Shown piece by piece: positions 37,006-45,826 of a stretch of 64,000 nt of DNA. Numbering within the stretch: position 1 is the first letter of the stretch; each line of letters begins with the position of its first letter. This DNA comes from JAFMKE01 sp964655225. Its GTDB lineage: Bacteria; Bacteroidota; Bacteroidia; Chitinophagales; UBA8649. The notes below the pieces were generated by a model that was not told the DNA's origin, did no database searches, and saw only the letters and a list, made by a program, of their open reading frames with translations. The DNA lies in the NCBI GenBank assembly GCA_964655225.1, contig CAZZMB010000005.1, forward strand, positions 1-64,000, read 5' to 3'. The translations under genes and the position numbers were made by a program.

Positions 37006-37548
37006 ATGAATAGAAAAATCCCCAATGAAGAACTTAGTAGGCTGAGTCCAGAGGACTTTAAGGTCGCTGAAAAGACCCCAATTATAGTTGTTTTAGATAA
37101 TATTCGAAGTCTAAATAATATTGGTGCAGTTTTTAGAACTAGTGATGCATTTTTGATTGAAAAGATTTATTTGTGCGGGATTACCGCACAGCCTCCTCAT
37201 CGGGACATAAGAAAAACGGCTTTGGGTTCTACTGAAACTGTTGTTTGGGAGCATGTGAACGATACACTCGGCCTGGTCAAAGATTTGCGTAAGCGAGGTG
37301 GGAAAGTCTTTGCCATCGAACAGGTAGAGGGAAGCGTAATGTTGCAGAATTTTCAACCTCAGAAGACTAGTAAAACTATCTTGATTTTTGGTAATGAGGT
37401 AGATGGTGTTCAACAAGATGTAGTAAATCATTGTGATGGGGCCATAGAAATACCTCAATTAGGAACAAAACACAGCTTAAACATATCGGTTAGTGCTGGA
37501 ATTGTTTTGTGGGATGTATTTCGAAAAATAAAAAATTGGAAGAATTAA
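37006..37548 (+). CDS. SpoU/TrmH family RNA 2'-O-methyltransferase
   Basis: 180-residue SPOUT methyltransferase. Three knot motifs are present: NIGAVFRTSDAF (motif 1), LIFGNEVDGV (motif 2) and EIPQLGTKHSLNISVSAGIVLW (motif 3). There is no N-terminal substrate-binding domain of RlmB. It would 2'-O-methylate a tRNA or rRNA ribose, but the specific position cannot be told. Confidence 0.9.
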   Translation: MNRKIPNEELSRLSPEDFKVAEKTPIIVVLDNIRSLNNIGAVFRTSDAFLIEKIYLCGITAQPPHRDIRKTALGSTETVVWEHVNDTLGLVKDLRKRGGKVFAIEQVEGSVMLQNFQPQKTSKTILIFGNEVDGVQQDVVNHCDGAIEIPQLGTKHSLNISVSAGIVLWDVFRKIKNWKN

Positions 37549-37567
37549 TTAACGACTATAAATCGCT

Positions 37568-38383
37568 TTAACTAGGAAAATCACCATGCTTCATTCTTAA
37601 TTTTTTAAGTTGATTAATCCCCTTGTAGATTGCCTCTTGTGTTGCGTTTCGAATCTCTTCTAGATTTTCCTTGGCATAATCACTATTTAAGTGGCCGGTT
37701 GGGATAGCTTTACAAAATTTATAATAGATTTTTTTACGTTTGGGAAGAATTGACCCTTTAAGTCCTTTTATAATTGGAGGAATGGTTTCTCCACCTTTAA
37801 AATACTTATCTAAAATACCTTCTTTTTTCAACCAAACACCTAGCTTGGATTGTAAAAGATCCTTCTTGTCTGCTACAATGTCATATAACTCATCACCGCC
37901 TAATGAGGCAATAGGAATAATTGGGTAGCCATGAGTAATTGCCATTCTAACAAAGCCGAATCGGTTCTTCCAGTCCAATGCATAAGCATTGTCCTTTGTT
38001 TTACAAACTTCGTTTGCTCCTCCAGGAAAAACCAAAATGTGCTGCTTACTTTCCATTAACGATTGAGCATGCGATTTACTCGCTATTACTGCTCCTAAGT
38101 CGGTAAGGATACTTCGCCACAAGGGCAATGATTGGTGCATATTATCAACCAAAACCCGCAGGTAGATATCTTTGGTTTCATAAAGTTTAGGGATATACAA
38201 TGGGCCATCGGTTATCCCTAATAGAGTATGGTTTGAGACATAAATGGCTGGGTTTTTTGCCGAAACATTACGTAATCCAATATATTCTGGTTGAAAGTAC
38301 CAGTTCCCAATTTTTGCCAAGAATTTAATAATTTCTTTTGGTGGTGGTTTGAAATTTTCGTTGAGCTCAAGATAATCCGACAT
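37568..38383 (-). CDS. Lysophospholipid/diacylglycerol acyltransferase-like (LPLAT)
   Basis: 271-residue acyltransferase of the LPLAT superfamily. The catalytic block is present as VSNHTLLGITDGPL (H-x4-D spacing extended by two residues), and VFPGGANEVCKTKDNAYALDWKNRFGFVRMA is the glycerol/acceptor block, closest to the TMEM68/DGAT-like branch. The histidine-to-aspartate spacing (HTLLGITD) is longer than in PlsC. The acceptor is not known. A -7 box (TAGTTTTG, minus strand, 38404-38411) precedes it. Confidence 0.83.
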   Translation of the reverse strand: MSDYLELNENFKPPPKEIIKFLAKIGNWYFQPEYIGLRNVSAKNPAIYVSNHTLLGITDGPLYIPKLYETKDIYLRVLVDNMHQSLPLWRSILTDLGAVIASKSHAQSLMESKQHILVFPGGANEVCKTKDNAYALDWKNRFGFVRMAITHGYPIIPIASLGGDELYDIVADKKDLLQSKLGVWLKKEGILDKYFKGGETIPPIIKGLKGSILPKRKKIYYKFCKAIPTGHLNSDYAKENLEEIRNATQEAIYKGINQLKKLRMKHGDFPS

Positions 38384-38611
38384 GCCAAAGGATTTGATTT
38401 AAACAAAACTAATAAATATTAAGTACAAAATTTAACTAGCCATAAGCGTTACTTTACGCTGAGTTTGGAGTTGAATAGCACTCCAGTAATTGTTCTGTCT
38501 ACATTTAATGTGGTTGATGGTTTTCGATATATGCAGATGATAATTACATGGGTGTTGCTTGGTATTACTGAAGGATGTGGATAATTGATAACTCTCTATT
38601 TTTAGATTAAC

Positions 38612-38619
38612 TACTTTTG
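38612..38619 (+). promoter_or_regulatory. -7 box of the MazG-like gene
   Basis: TACTTTTG, an exact TAnnTTTG match. An in-frame TTG at 38617 lies inside this box, which rules it out as start and favours the ATG at 38650. Confidence 0.5.
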
Positions 38620-38649
38620 TCAATCACAAAATCAATTAAATCATTATTT

Positions 38650-39129
38650 ATGAGAAATTTTAAAGAACCCAATGCTCTTAACGATGTTTCTGCATTTCAT
38701 GAGACTTTTAATGCACCTATACTTGATGCACCTATGATACCATCTAAGGACCGGTGCGAATTGAGAGTATCTCTGCTTCAAGAGGAGTTAAATGAACTTA
38801 AGGAGGCGATTAATGATAGTGATTTAGTAGAAATTGCAGATGCATTAGCAGATATTCAATATGTTCTATCTGGAGCAATATTGGAGTTTGGCTTGGGGGA
38901 TAAATTTAAATCATTGTTTGATGAAGTTCAGCGCAGTAATATGAGTAAGGCATGTGCGAGCCTTAACGAAGCTGAATCAACTCAGAAAGTTTATGAAAAG
39001 AAGGATGGCACAGCATCCTTTATTCAACAAAAAGAAGATAAATACTTAGTTTATCGAAAAGAAGATAATAAAGTATTGAAATCCGTCAATTATTCTCCTG
39101 CAGATTTGAAATCGATATTGGATGCCTAA
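38650..39129 (+). CDS. MazG-like/phosphoribosyl-ATP pyrophosphohydrolase-fold protein
   Basis: 159-residue all-alpha NTP pyrophosphatase. The metal-binding pattern is visible as RVSLLQEELNELKEAINDSDLVEIADALADIQYVLSG (ExxE ... ExxxD) and SNMSKACASL resembles the family's C-terminal block. The C-terminal 40 residues (QKEDKYLVYRKEDNKVLKSVNYSPADL) form a strand-rich tail. It probably cleaves nucleoside triphosphates to monophosphates (house-cleaning); specificity unknown. Start chosen from the promoter box upstream. Confidence 0.82.
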   Translation: MRNFKEPNALNDVSAFHETFNAPILDAPMIPSKDRCELRVSLLQEELNELKEAINDSDLVEIADALADIQYVLSGAILEFGLGDKFKSLFDEVQRSNMSKACASLNEAESTQKVYEKKDGTASFIQQKEDKYLVYRKEDNKVLKSVNYSPADLKSILDA

Positions 39130-39313
39130 GAAATATTATTTTTTCCAAGCCTCACAAATCCAATAAGACTAGCTTGGCATCAATTTTCTTTAACAAGTAT
39201 TTACACTAATTGGTTTACGCATATTTTAAATTCTTAAAAACTGCTTATTGTTACCGAATTTTCGAACTTTGCTAGATCTTTATTTAATTTCGCATCAAAT
39301 TATTACCTATTGA

Positions 39314-40438
39314 ATGTCAAAGCCTGAAAGAAAGCCTAAAATTAAAGGACATCTATTGTACAATTCTTTGCCGCATGTTTGGCAAGAATTAAAAAAGGAT
39401 AATGAAATTAAAGGAGTCTATAGAAAAAAAGCTGCGTTAATTTCATGGATGGTGTATTGTGTGATGCGTCCTCTGGTAGCCTTACAAAATCTGATTTTTG
39501 GTAAACGAATCAAAGCGGAAGATTTATCTGATAAACCTCCAGTTTTTATTCTAGGGCATTGGCGAAGCGGCACGACCCATGTTCATTACCTTTTTCATAA
39601 AGATCCTCAGTTTGGTACATTGAGTAATTATCAGAGTTTTTTGTTTAATATAGCTATGCTAAGTAAGTCATGGTTGAAGTTTTTACTTTCTCCGCTGATG
39701 CCCGAAACTAGACCACAAGATAATGTGCGTGTGGATACAGATCTACCAGCTGAGGAAGAACAGCCACTCAGTATTATGAGCACCAAGACAGGATTCCACA
39801 CCTGGAGTTTTCCTAGTAATCGTTCATATTTTGATAAATACAATACCTTTAAAGGGATAAATGAGGATGAAAAAAAGGCTTGGCAAGATGATTATCTTTT
39901 GGTGCTAAAGAATATAAGCTACTATAATGATGGGAAACGTTTGGTTTTGAAAAACCCGCACAATACCTCAAGAGTCAAGGAATTATTGGAGTTGTTTCCA
40001 GATGCAAAGTTTGTTTTTATACATCGAAACCCCTATGATGTGTTTGTTTCTACTAGGCATCTTATTTTTCGGGCGGTTAAAATACAGTTTCTCGAATTTG
40101 TATCGCATGAACAAATAGAGGATATGATTATGTATTTTTTTGAGCGTACTATGAAAAAGTATATCGCGGAAAAGAATCTTATACCCAAAGGTAATTTGGT
40201 TGAAGTGAGTTTTGATGAAATGGAAACGGATTCTTCGAGTCAAATAGCGCGCATGTATAAGGAGTTGTCCTTGCCTAATTTTGACAAAGCTCAACCTTTT
40301 ATTCAAGAATACATTAACTCGGTTAAAAATTACAAGAAAAATAATTTTCGAAATATAAGTCCTGAAACTCATCGAAGAATAAATAAAGAATGGGCATTCG
40401 CTTTTGAAGAATGGGGATACCCTGTCGAGGAAGTTTAG
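39314..40438 (+). CDS. Sulfotransferase family protein
   Basis: 374-residue PAPS-dependent sulfotransferase-fold enzyme. The 5'-phosphosulfate loop is FILGHWRSGTTHVHYLF, and the 3'-phosphate site is FVFIHRNPYDVFVSTRHL (Arg, then a Ser region). The N-terminus carries a hydrophobic stretch (ISWMVYCVMRPLVALQNLIFG) that may associate with the membrane. The acceptor (glycan, lipid or other) is unknown. It stands alone with long gaps on both sides. Confidence 0.87.
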   Translation: MSKPERKPKIKGHLLYNSLPHVWQELKKDNEIKGVYRKKAALISWMVYCVMRPLVALQNLIFGKRIKAEDLSDKPPVFILGHWRSGTTHVHYLFHKDPQFGTLSNYQSFLFNIAMLSKSWLKFLLSPLMPETRPQDNVRVDTDLPAEEEQPLSIMSTKTGFHTWSFPSNRSYFDKYNTFKGINEDEKKAWQDDYLLVLKNISYYNDGKRLVLKNPHNTSRVKELLELFPDAKFVFIHRNPYDVFVSTRHLIFRAVKIQFLEFVSHEQIEDMIMYFFERTMKKYIAEKNLIPKGNLVEVSFDEMETDSSSQIARMYKELSLPNFDKAQPFIQEYINSVKNYKKNNFRNISPETHRRINKEWAFAFEEWGYPVEEV

Positions 40439-40700
40439 TTACTTCTCTTTAAAACCTGACTAGCAAACAGCAATCGTATCACTCTATAGCTTAATGCAAC
40501 AGCCTTTTGCTGATGTTATACAGCATTCTTATCCTGTCTAAATTTTTATGATCTGGTATATTCAATTTCAAAGACTTAAGAAAATTCAAGATGTAAAGCA
40601 ATTCTGATTCTAAAGATTTTATATTTTTCAGCTGGCAAAAATTGTTTATTATAAAGCTAAATTAATGTGGTATAAATGTAAAGTTACGCTTCAATTCGTT

Positions 40701-40708
40701 TATATTTG
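40701..40708 (+). promoter_or_regulatory. -7 box abutting pyrR
   Basis: TATATTTG, an exact TAnnTTTG match ending six bases before the ATG at 40715. It leaves no room for a leader attenuator. Confidence 0.5.
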
Positions 40709-40714
40709 CTCTTC

Positions 40715-41269
40715 ATGAGCCCTCGAATCATCTTAGATACCGCTCGTTTTCAATTAGTCATCGACAGACTATGTCATCAATTAATTGAAAATCATGGTGA
40801 TTTTAAAGAAACCGCTATTATTGGCGTTCAACCCAGGGGTATTTATCTAGCAGAGAGAATTGCAAAACGAATTGCCAAGATTAGTAAGAACAAGAATATT
40901 CCAATAGGTAAATTGGATATCACTTTTTATCGAGATGATTTCCGCACCAATAAATCGCCACTTAAAGCAAATAAAACAGACATTGAGTTTTCATTGGAAG
41001 GGAAACAAATAATTTTAGTCGATGACGTTTTATATACGGGCAGAACAATCCGCTCTGCGTTAGATGCCTTACTAGATTTTGGACGACCATCAGATGTTGA
41101 ATTACTCGTTTTAATTGATAGACGCTTGCACAGGCATTTTCCAATACAAGCAAAGTATGCGGGTAAAACTATTGATTCTATCATTAATGAAAAGGTTTTA
41201 GTAGAGTGGCAAGAGCAAGGTGAGGAAGATAAAGTTTGGTTAATTGATAAAACAAATCTAGATAAATAA
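40715..41269 (+). CDS. pyrR: PyrR: pyr regulator / uracil phosphoribosyltransferase
   Basis: 184-residue type I phosphoribosyltransferase-fold protein. PRPP loop IILVDDVLYTGRTIRSALDAL is intact; DITFYRDDF and VLIDRRLHRHFPIQAKYAGK are PyrR signatures. PyrR converts uracil and PRPP to UMP and in Bacillus controls pyr genes by binding leader RNA. The ATG at 40715 is used because an upstream in-frame TTG (40706) overlaps the promoter box. It overlaps pyrB by one base (TAATG), so they form an operon. Confidence 0.93.
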   Translation: MSPRIILDTARFQLVIDRLCHQLIENHGDFKETAIIGVQPRGIYLAERIAKRIAKISKNKNIPIGKLDITFYRDDFRTNKSPLKANKTDIEFSLEGKQIILVDDVLYTGRTIRSALDALLDFGRPSDVELLVLIDRRLHRHFPIQAKYAGKTIDSIINEKVLVEWQEQGEEDKVWLIDKTNLDK

Positions 41270-42195
41270 TGAGTTTGTTGAGCCAAAAACACCTATTAGG
41301 GATTCAAGATATTAGCAAAGCGGATATTCGTTTGATATTCGAAACGGCGAAACAATTTAAAGAGGTTTTAAATCGACCAATTAAGAAGGTGCCTTCCCTG
41401 AGGGATATCACTATAGCCAATCTGTTTTTCGAAAATTCAACGCGAACTAGGGTGTCGTTTGAGTTAGCAGAAAAACGTCTATCTGCCGATGTGGTTAATT
41501 TTTCTGCTTCTTCATCTTCGACTAAGAAGGGAGAAACTCTCATTGATACAGTAAATAATATCTTGGCCATGAAGGTAGATATGATTGTTATGCGGCATCC
41601 AAGTCCTGGAGCGCATGCAATGCTCTCGAAGCACGTTGATGCACAAATAATTAATGCAGGTGACGGAACACATGAGCATCCAACTCAAGCACTGTTAGAT
41701 GCTTTTAGTATGGAGGAGAAGGTGGGTGATTTGAATGGAAAAAATATCTTGATATGCGGAGATGTAAAGCATAGTCGTGTTGCGTTATCGAATATCCTAT
41801 GTTTGAAAAAACTTGGAGCAAAGGTCCGGGTATGTGGTCCTCCAACATTGATCCCCAAGTATATAGAAAGTATGGGTGTGCAAGTGTCCTATGATATGAA
41901 AGAGAGCCTGGCTTGGTGCGATATTGCTAATGTATTAAGAATTCAATTGGAACGGCAGGATATTAAATATATACCTAGTCTACGCGAATATAGTATTGCT
42001 TTTGGTATTAATAAATCCCTATTAAATAGTCTAAAGAAAGAAATTGTCATTATGCATCCTGGCCCAATGAATAGGGGGGTTGAAATAGATAGTGATGTAG
42101 CTGATTCTGAACATTCCATTATACTTCAACAAGTTGAAAATGGGGTTGCAATTCGCATGGCTGTATTGTATTTACTTGCAGGCAAAAAAGAGTAA
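41269..42195 (+). CDS. pyrB: Aspartate carbamoyltransferase catalytic subunit
   Basis: Catalyses carbamoyl-phosphate plus aspartate to carbamoyl-aspartate in pyrimidine synthesis; 308 residues, cytosolic. Carbamoyl-phosphate motif FFENSTRTRVSFE and the HPTQALLDAF motif are intact, and the aspartate-domain HPGPMNRGVEI block matches. No pyrI regulatory subunit or pyrC follows; the next gene is a glycosyltransferase 54 bases later. Confidence 0.97.
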   Translation: MSLLSQKHLLGIQDISKADIRLIFETAKQFKEVLNRPIKKVPSLRDITIANLFFENSTRTRVSFELAEKRLSADVVNFSASSSSTKKGETLIDTVNNILAMKVDMIVMRHPSPGAHAMLSKHVDAQIINAGDGTHEHPTQALLDAFSMEEKVGDLNGKNILICGDVKHSRVALSNILCLKKLGAKVRVCGPPTLIPKYIESMGVQVSYDMKESLAWCDIANVLRIQLERQDIKYIPSLREYSIAFGINKSLLNSLKKEIVIMHPGPMNRGVEIDSDVADSEHSIILQQVENGVAIRMAVLYLLAGKKE

Positions 42196-42236
42196 TTTTT
42201 TTTAACTCAAGTACTATGCATTTGGTGTATTCATAA

Positions 42237-42244
42237 TAAATTTG
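42237..42244 (+). promoter_or_regulatory. -7 box abutting the glycosyltransferase 4 gene
   Basis: TAAATTTG, an exact TAnnTTTG match, ends five bases before the TTG start at 42250. This is the only sequence sign that the chain from here to 47919 could be transcribed apart from pyrRB. Confidence 0.4.
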
Positions 42245-42249
42245 GTAAA

Positions 42250-43425
42250 TTGAGAATATTGCAACTTTGTAAAAAATCACCAACTCCACAAATTGATGGA
42301 GAATCTATTGCTATTCATCAAATTTCTAAATCTATAGTTGCTAAAGGCCACCAACTTGATATTTTGGCAATGTTAACCGAGAAACATGCTCAATACGATA
42401 GGCAAGGGGAGTTGAATGACGCGAATTATAGCTATGTAAGGGTGCGCACGAAAATTAGTGGGCTGGGAGCATTTAGGCGTATTTTTTCTAAGATTCCATA
42501 TATTGTTGAACGGTTTTTTAATCAAGAATTTTTATTAGCCTTAATTCAGCTGTTGGGCAAGCATAAGTATGATATCATTATTTGTGAAGGAGTTTTTTTA
42601 GGCCCTTATTTGGAATCGATTCGAAAATATAGCACTGCTAAGGTTGTTTTGAGAGCGCATAATGTTGAGCATATTATTTGGAAGAGGCTTGCAGCGTCCT
42701 ATAATATTGGGTTTAAGCGATTTTATTTAAGACGAATTATGGTTCCTCAATTCACTCGCTATGAAGCGCAAGTCATACAAGATATGGATGCGCTAATTCC
42801 AATTTCTCCGGTAGATGAGTCTTATTTTCAGGGTTTAACCAAGATTCCTATAAAATGTATACCTGTAGCATTGGATAAATATGAAAAGGCTGATTTGCCT
42901 CGTAAATTTTCAGTTGGTTTTCTTGGAGGTTTAGATTGGCAGCCAAATGTTGATGGGATAAAATGGTTCCTCAATGAGGTTTGGAAACCCTTCGTGGCAG
43001 ATGGGAAGGATGCAGAGTTGCAGATAGCTGGCAGGAATACTCCTAAGGAGATGTTTAGTTGGGATTATAAAAAGGTAACTGTTTTGGGTGAAGTTGCCAG
43101 CGCCCATACATTCCTAAACAGTCAAAGTGTTATTGTTGTGCCTATATTTAGTGGAAGTGGGATGCGTGTAAAAATTATTGAGGCAATGGCTTTAGGTAAA
43201 TGTATTTTAAGCACCACGATTGGAGCGGAAGGAATTCGCTGTGTGGATGATGAACACATCATTTTAAGTGAGTATTCTCATGACTGGATAAAGGCTTTGA
43301 AGGATTTGATGACTTCTTCTGAGCGTGTCAATAGAATCGGGGTCGCTGCAAAAAAGCTTACTGAACAAGAATATAGTATAGAACGATACACTGGAGATTT
43401 AGACGTATTTTTGCAGGGATTATGA
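42250..43425 (+). CDS. Glycosyltransferase family 4
   Basis: 391-residue GT-B glycosyltransferase. It starts with TTG: the N-terminus MRILQLCKKSPTPQIDGESIAI is the usual opening of this family, so the TTG is convincing. The donor-site block is VVVPIFSGSGMRVKIIEAMALGKCILSTTIGAEGI with the E-x7-E-like pattern, and VVLRAHNVEHIIWKRLA is typical of the acceptor half. It begins a chain of overlapping genes: its stop overlaps the next start by four bases. Acceptor unknown; a polysaccharide or a lipid is possible. Confidence 0.87.
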   Translation: MRILQLCKKSPTPQIDGESIAIHQISKSIVAKGHQLDILAMLTEKHAQYDRQGELNDANYSYVRVRTKISGLGAFRRIFSKIPYIVERFFNQEFLLALIQLLGKHKYDIIICEGVFLGPYLESIRKYSTAKVVLRAHNVEHIIWKRLAASYNIGFKRFYLRRIMVPQFTRYEAQVIQDMDALIPISPVDESYFQGLTKIPIKCIPVALDKYEKADLPRKFSVGFLGGLDWQPNVDGIKWFLNEVWKPFVADGKDAELQIAGRNTPKEMFSWDYKKVTVLGEVASAHTFLNSQSVIVVPIFSGSGMRVKIIEAMALGKCILSTTIGAEGIRCVDDEHIILSEYSHDWIKALKDLMTSSERVNRIGVAAKKLTEQEYSIERYTGDLDVFLQGL

Positions 43426-44612
43426 TCGATTTTTTGACAATTATTTTGATATTTTCTATTGCTTTGGTTGTTTATAGCTACCTTCTTTACCCAAGGATAT
43501 TATCTTTTATCGCACGAGATAAATCACTGAAAGGGGCGTTTTATTCACTGGAAGAATTGCCCAAAATTGCCTTGGTGTTTGCGGCTTATAATGAAGAGAA
43601 AGTAATTGTCCAAAAACTTCAGAATATTGATCAGTTGAACTACCCATCTACCTTGTTGGATATTCATGTTGGTTTGGATCATCCAGATGACCAAACGGCC
43701 ACGTTGATCCAGCAAAATATTCCATCTAATTTCTCTTTGGATGTGCACCATTTTAAAGAAAGGAGTGGAAAGGCTAATGTATTAAATAAAATGTTTAATT
43801 ACTCTTTACAATTAACTGATTATGAAATTATTGTAATGATGGATGCTAATATTATTAGCAAGGATAATTGCCTGATTGAGTTGGTTAAATACTTTAAAAA
43901 TCCGAAGGTTGGATTGGTTGGAGCGGTTGTAGAAAATACAATTCTAGCAGGATCTGAAATTGCCGAACAAGAACGATTTTACATGGCAAAAGAAAGTAAA
44001 ATAAAGGTTAACGAGGGGCTTCTTTTTGGTGCAACAATTGGTGCGTTTGGAGCATGTTATGCGATTCGAACGAAGCATATAGTTTCAATCCCGTCCAATT
44101 ACTTAATGGAGGATTTTTATTTAAGTTTAAATGTCTTGAAAGAGGATGCATCATGTATTACTAATCCCGCTGCTATTGTTTACGAGGATTTAAATGGAAG
44201 TATGCGAGAAGAGTTTAAACGTAAACGCAGAATTTCAACAGGTAATTTTCAAAACTTGAAAGCATATATTCACCTAGTTTGGACAAAAAATTGGCGAATA
44301 GGTTTTCCTTTTGTTTCTCATAAAATTCTGCGTTGGTTTAGTCCATTTTTACTACTCTTGTCGATCGCTACTTGCCTTGCCTTGTTTATATTAGATGGGG
44401 GTAACGCTTTTATTCGTTGTGCGTTTATATTGATGCTTCTTAATTTAATTTCACCTGTGTTAGATATTGTTTTGAAGCGAGCAAATATTAGCGTAAATTT
44501 GCTTCGAATACATCGATACTTTTTATGTATGAACATTGCGATGTTCTTGGGGTTTATTGATTGGATTAAAGGGGTTAAAACAAATATTTGGAAACCTACA
44601 AAGAGATTATGA
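43422..44612 (+). CDS. Membrane glycosyltransferase family 2
   Basis: 396-residue GT-A glycosyltransferase anchored by an N-terminal helix and a C-terminal membrane cluster (WFSPFLLLLSIATCLALFI, CAFILMLLNLISPVLDIVL). Catalytic features: AAYNEEKVI, MMDANI (DxD-like), and MEDFYLSLNVL (ED). The usual QxxRW block is replaced by KRKRRISTGNFQNL. Starts in an ATGA overlap with the GT4 gene and ends in one with ribBA. A role in glycosylating the carotenoid is possible (carotenoid glucosyltransferases CruC and CruG are glycosyltransferases) but not shown. Confidence 0.85.
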   Translation: MIDFLTIILIFSIALVVYSYLLYPRILSFIARDKSLKGAFYSLEELPKIALVFAAYNEEKVIVQKLQNIDQLNYPSTLLDIHVGLDHPDDQTATLIQQNIPSNFSLDVHHFKERSGKANVLNKMFNYSLQLTDYEIIVMMDANIISKDNCLIELVKYFKNPKVGLVGAVVENTILAGSEIAEQERFYMAKESKIKVNEGLLFGATIGAFGACYAIRTKHIVSIPSNYLMEDFYLSLNVLKEDASCITNPAAIVYEDLNGSMREEFKRKRRISTGNFQNLKAYIHLVWTKNWRIGFPFVSHKILRWFSPFLLLLSIATCLALFILDGGNAFIRCAFILMLLNLISPVLDIVLKRANISVNLLRIHRYFLCMNIAMFLGFIDWIKGVKTNIWKPTKRL

Positions 44613-45826
44613 GTAATATAAAGATGAATAGCATAGAAGAAGCCTTGGCTGATATACGTGAAGGGAAAGTTATCATTATTGTGGATGATGAGGATCGGGA
44701 GAATGAGGGAGATTTTGTCACTGCGGCAAGAAATGTTACCCCCGAGGTAATCAACTTTATGGCCAAGGAAGGTCGAGGTTTAATTTGCACGCCACTGACA
44801 GAGGAGCGGTGTGATGAACTTGAGTTAGACTTAATGGTTGGAAAGAATACGGTTTTACATCAAACTCAATTTACGGTTAGTGTTGATCTAATTGGTAAGG
44901 GCTGCACGACTGGTATTTCTGTGCAAGATCGTTCTAAAACGATTCAAGCGTTAATTGATCCTAACACCAAGCCTGAAGAACTGGGGAAGCCTGGTCATAT
45001 ATTCCCTTTAAAGGCCCGTAAGGGAGGTGTTTTAAGGCGCGCGGGTCACACTGAAGCAGCTATTGATATTTCGCGGTTGGCTGGTTTTGAGCCAGCAGGT
45101 GTGTTGGTTGAAATATTGAATGAAGATGGAAGCATGGCGCGGTTGCCGGATCTTATGATAGTTGCCAAAAAACATAACTTAAAGATTATCTCGATAGAGG
45201 ATTTAATTGAGTATCGATTAAAACATGAAAGTCTTATTCAGGAAGAGGTGCAAATTGATATGCCAACAAAGCATGGAGAGTTTAAGTTAACAGCCTTTAC
45301 CCAAATGAATACGGGAGATTTACATTTCGCTCTTTCCAAAGGAGAGTGGAATCCAGGTGATCCTGTCTTAACTCGGGTCCATTCTTCATGTTTAACGGGC
45401 GATCTATTAGATTCTTTAAGATGTGATTGTGGGGATCAACTTTCAGCAGCCTTACAAATGATAGAGAAGGAAGGTCAAGGTTTATTGCTTTATATGCAGC
45501 AAGAAGGTCGTGGAATAGGTTTATTAAATAAACTCAGGGCTTACAAATTGCAAGAAGAAGGATTGGATACTTATGAAGCCAATGAGAAATTGGGATTTGA
45601 TATGGATCAACGGGACTATGGGGTTGGTGCGCAAATTTTAAGGCATCTAGGCGCAACAAAACTAAAGCTTATGTCCAATAACCCGAAGAAAAGAGTAGGA
45701 TTGATTGGATATGGCATTGAAATAGTTGAAAATGTTTCTATTGAAATTTGTGCTAATCCGAATAATGAAAAGTATCTCCACACTAAAAAGGAGAAGGGTG
45801 GCCATGAAATCCTCAGAAACAATTAA
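44609..45826 (+). CDS. ribBA: Riboflavin biosynthesis bifunctional protein RibBA
   Basis: 405-residue fusion enzyme. N-terminal DHBP synthase (about 1-210): VDDEDRENEGDF, GLICTPLT and RRAGHTEAAIDISRLAG make 3,4-dihydroxy-2-butanone-4-phosphate. C-terminal GTP cyclohydrolase II (about 215-405): HSSCLTGDLLDSLRCDCGDQL gives the zinc cysteines, and LYMQQEGRGIGLLNK and DYGVGAQILRHLG follow. It supplies both riboflavin precursors. It starts in an ATGA overlap (ATG at 44609) and the CrtD-like gene begins 23 bases inside its 3' end, so it is translated in one chain with a FAD-dependent carotenoid enzyme. An in-frame TTG at 44588 is rejected. Confidence 0.96.
   Translation: MSNIKMNSIEEALADIREGKVIIIVDDEDRENEGDFVTAARNVTPEVINFMAKEGRGLICTPLTEERCDELELDLMVGKNTVLHQTQFTVSVDLIGKGCTTGISVQDRSKTIQALIDPNTKPEELGKPGHIFPLKARKGGVLRRAGHTEAAIDISRLAGFEPAGVLVEILNEDGSMARLPDLMIVAKKHNLKIISIEDLIEYRLKHESLIQEEVQIDMPTKHGEFKLTAFTQMNTGDLHFALSKGEWNPGDPVLTRVHSSCLTGDLLDSLRCDCGDQLSAALQMIEKEGQGLLLYMQQEGRGIGLLNKLRAYKLQEEGLDTYEANEKLGFDMDQRDYGVGAQILRHLGATKLKLMSNNPKKRVGLIGYGIEIVENVSIEICANPNNEKYLHTKKEKGGHEILRNN

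Noticed and set aside
38404..38411. TTTTGTTTAA match near the acyltransferase promoter as a further MerR operator
   Set aside because: It is a single copy in an AT-rich spacer, coincides with a normal -7 box and lacks the paired layout at 48812-48904.
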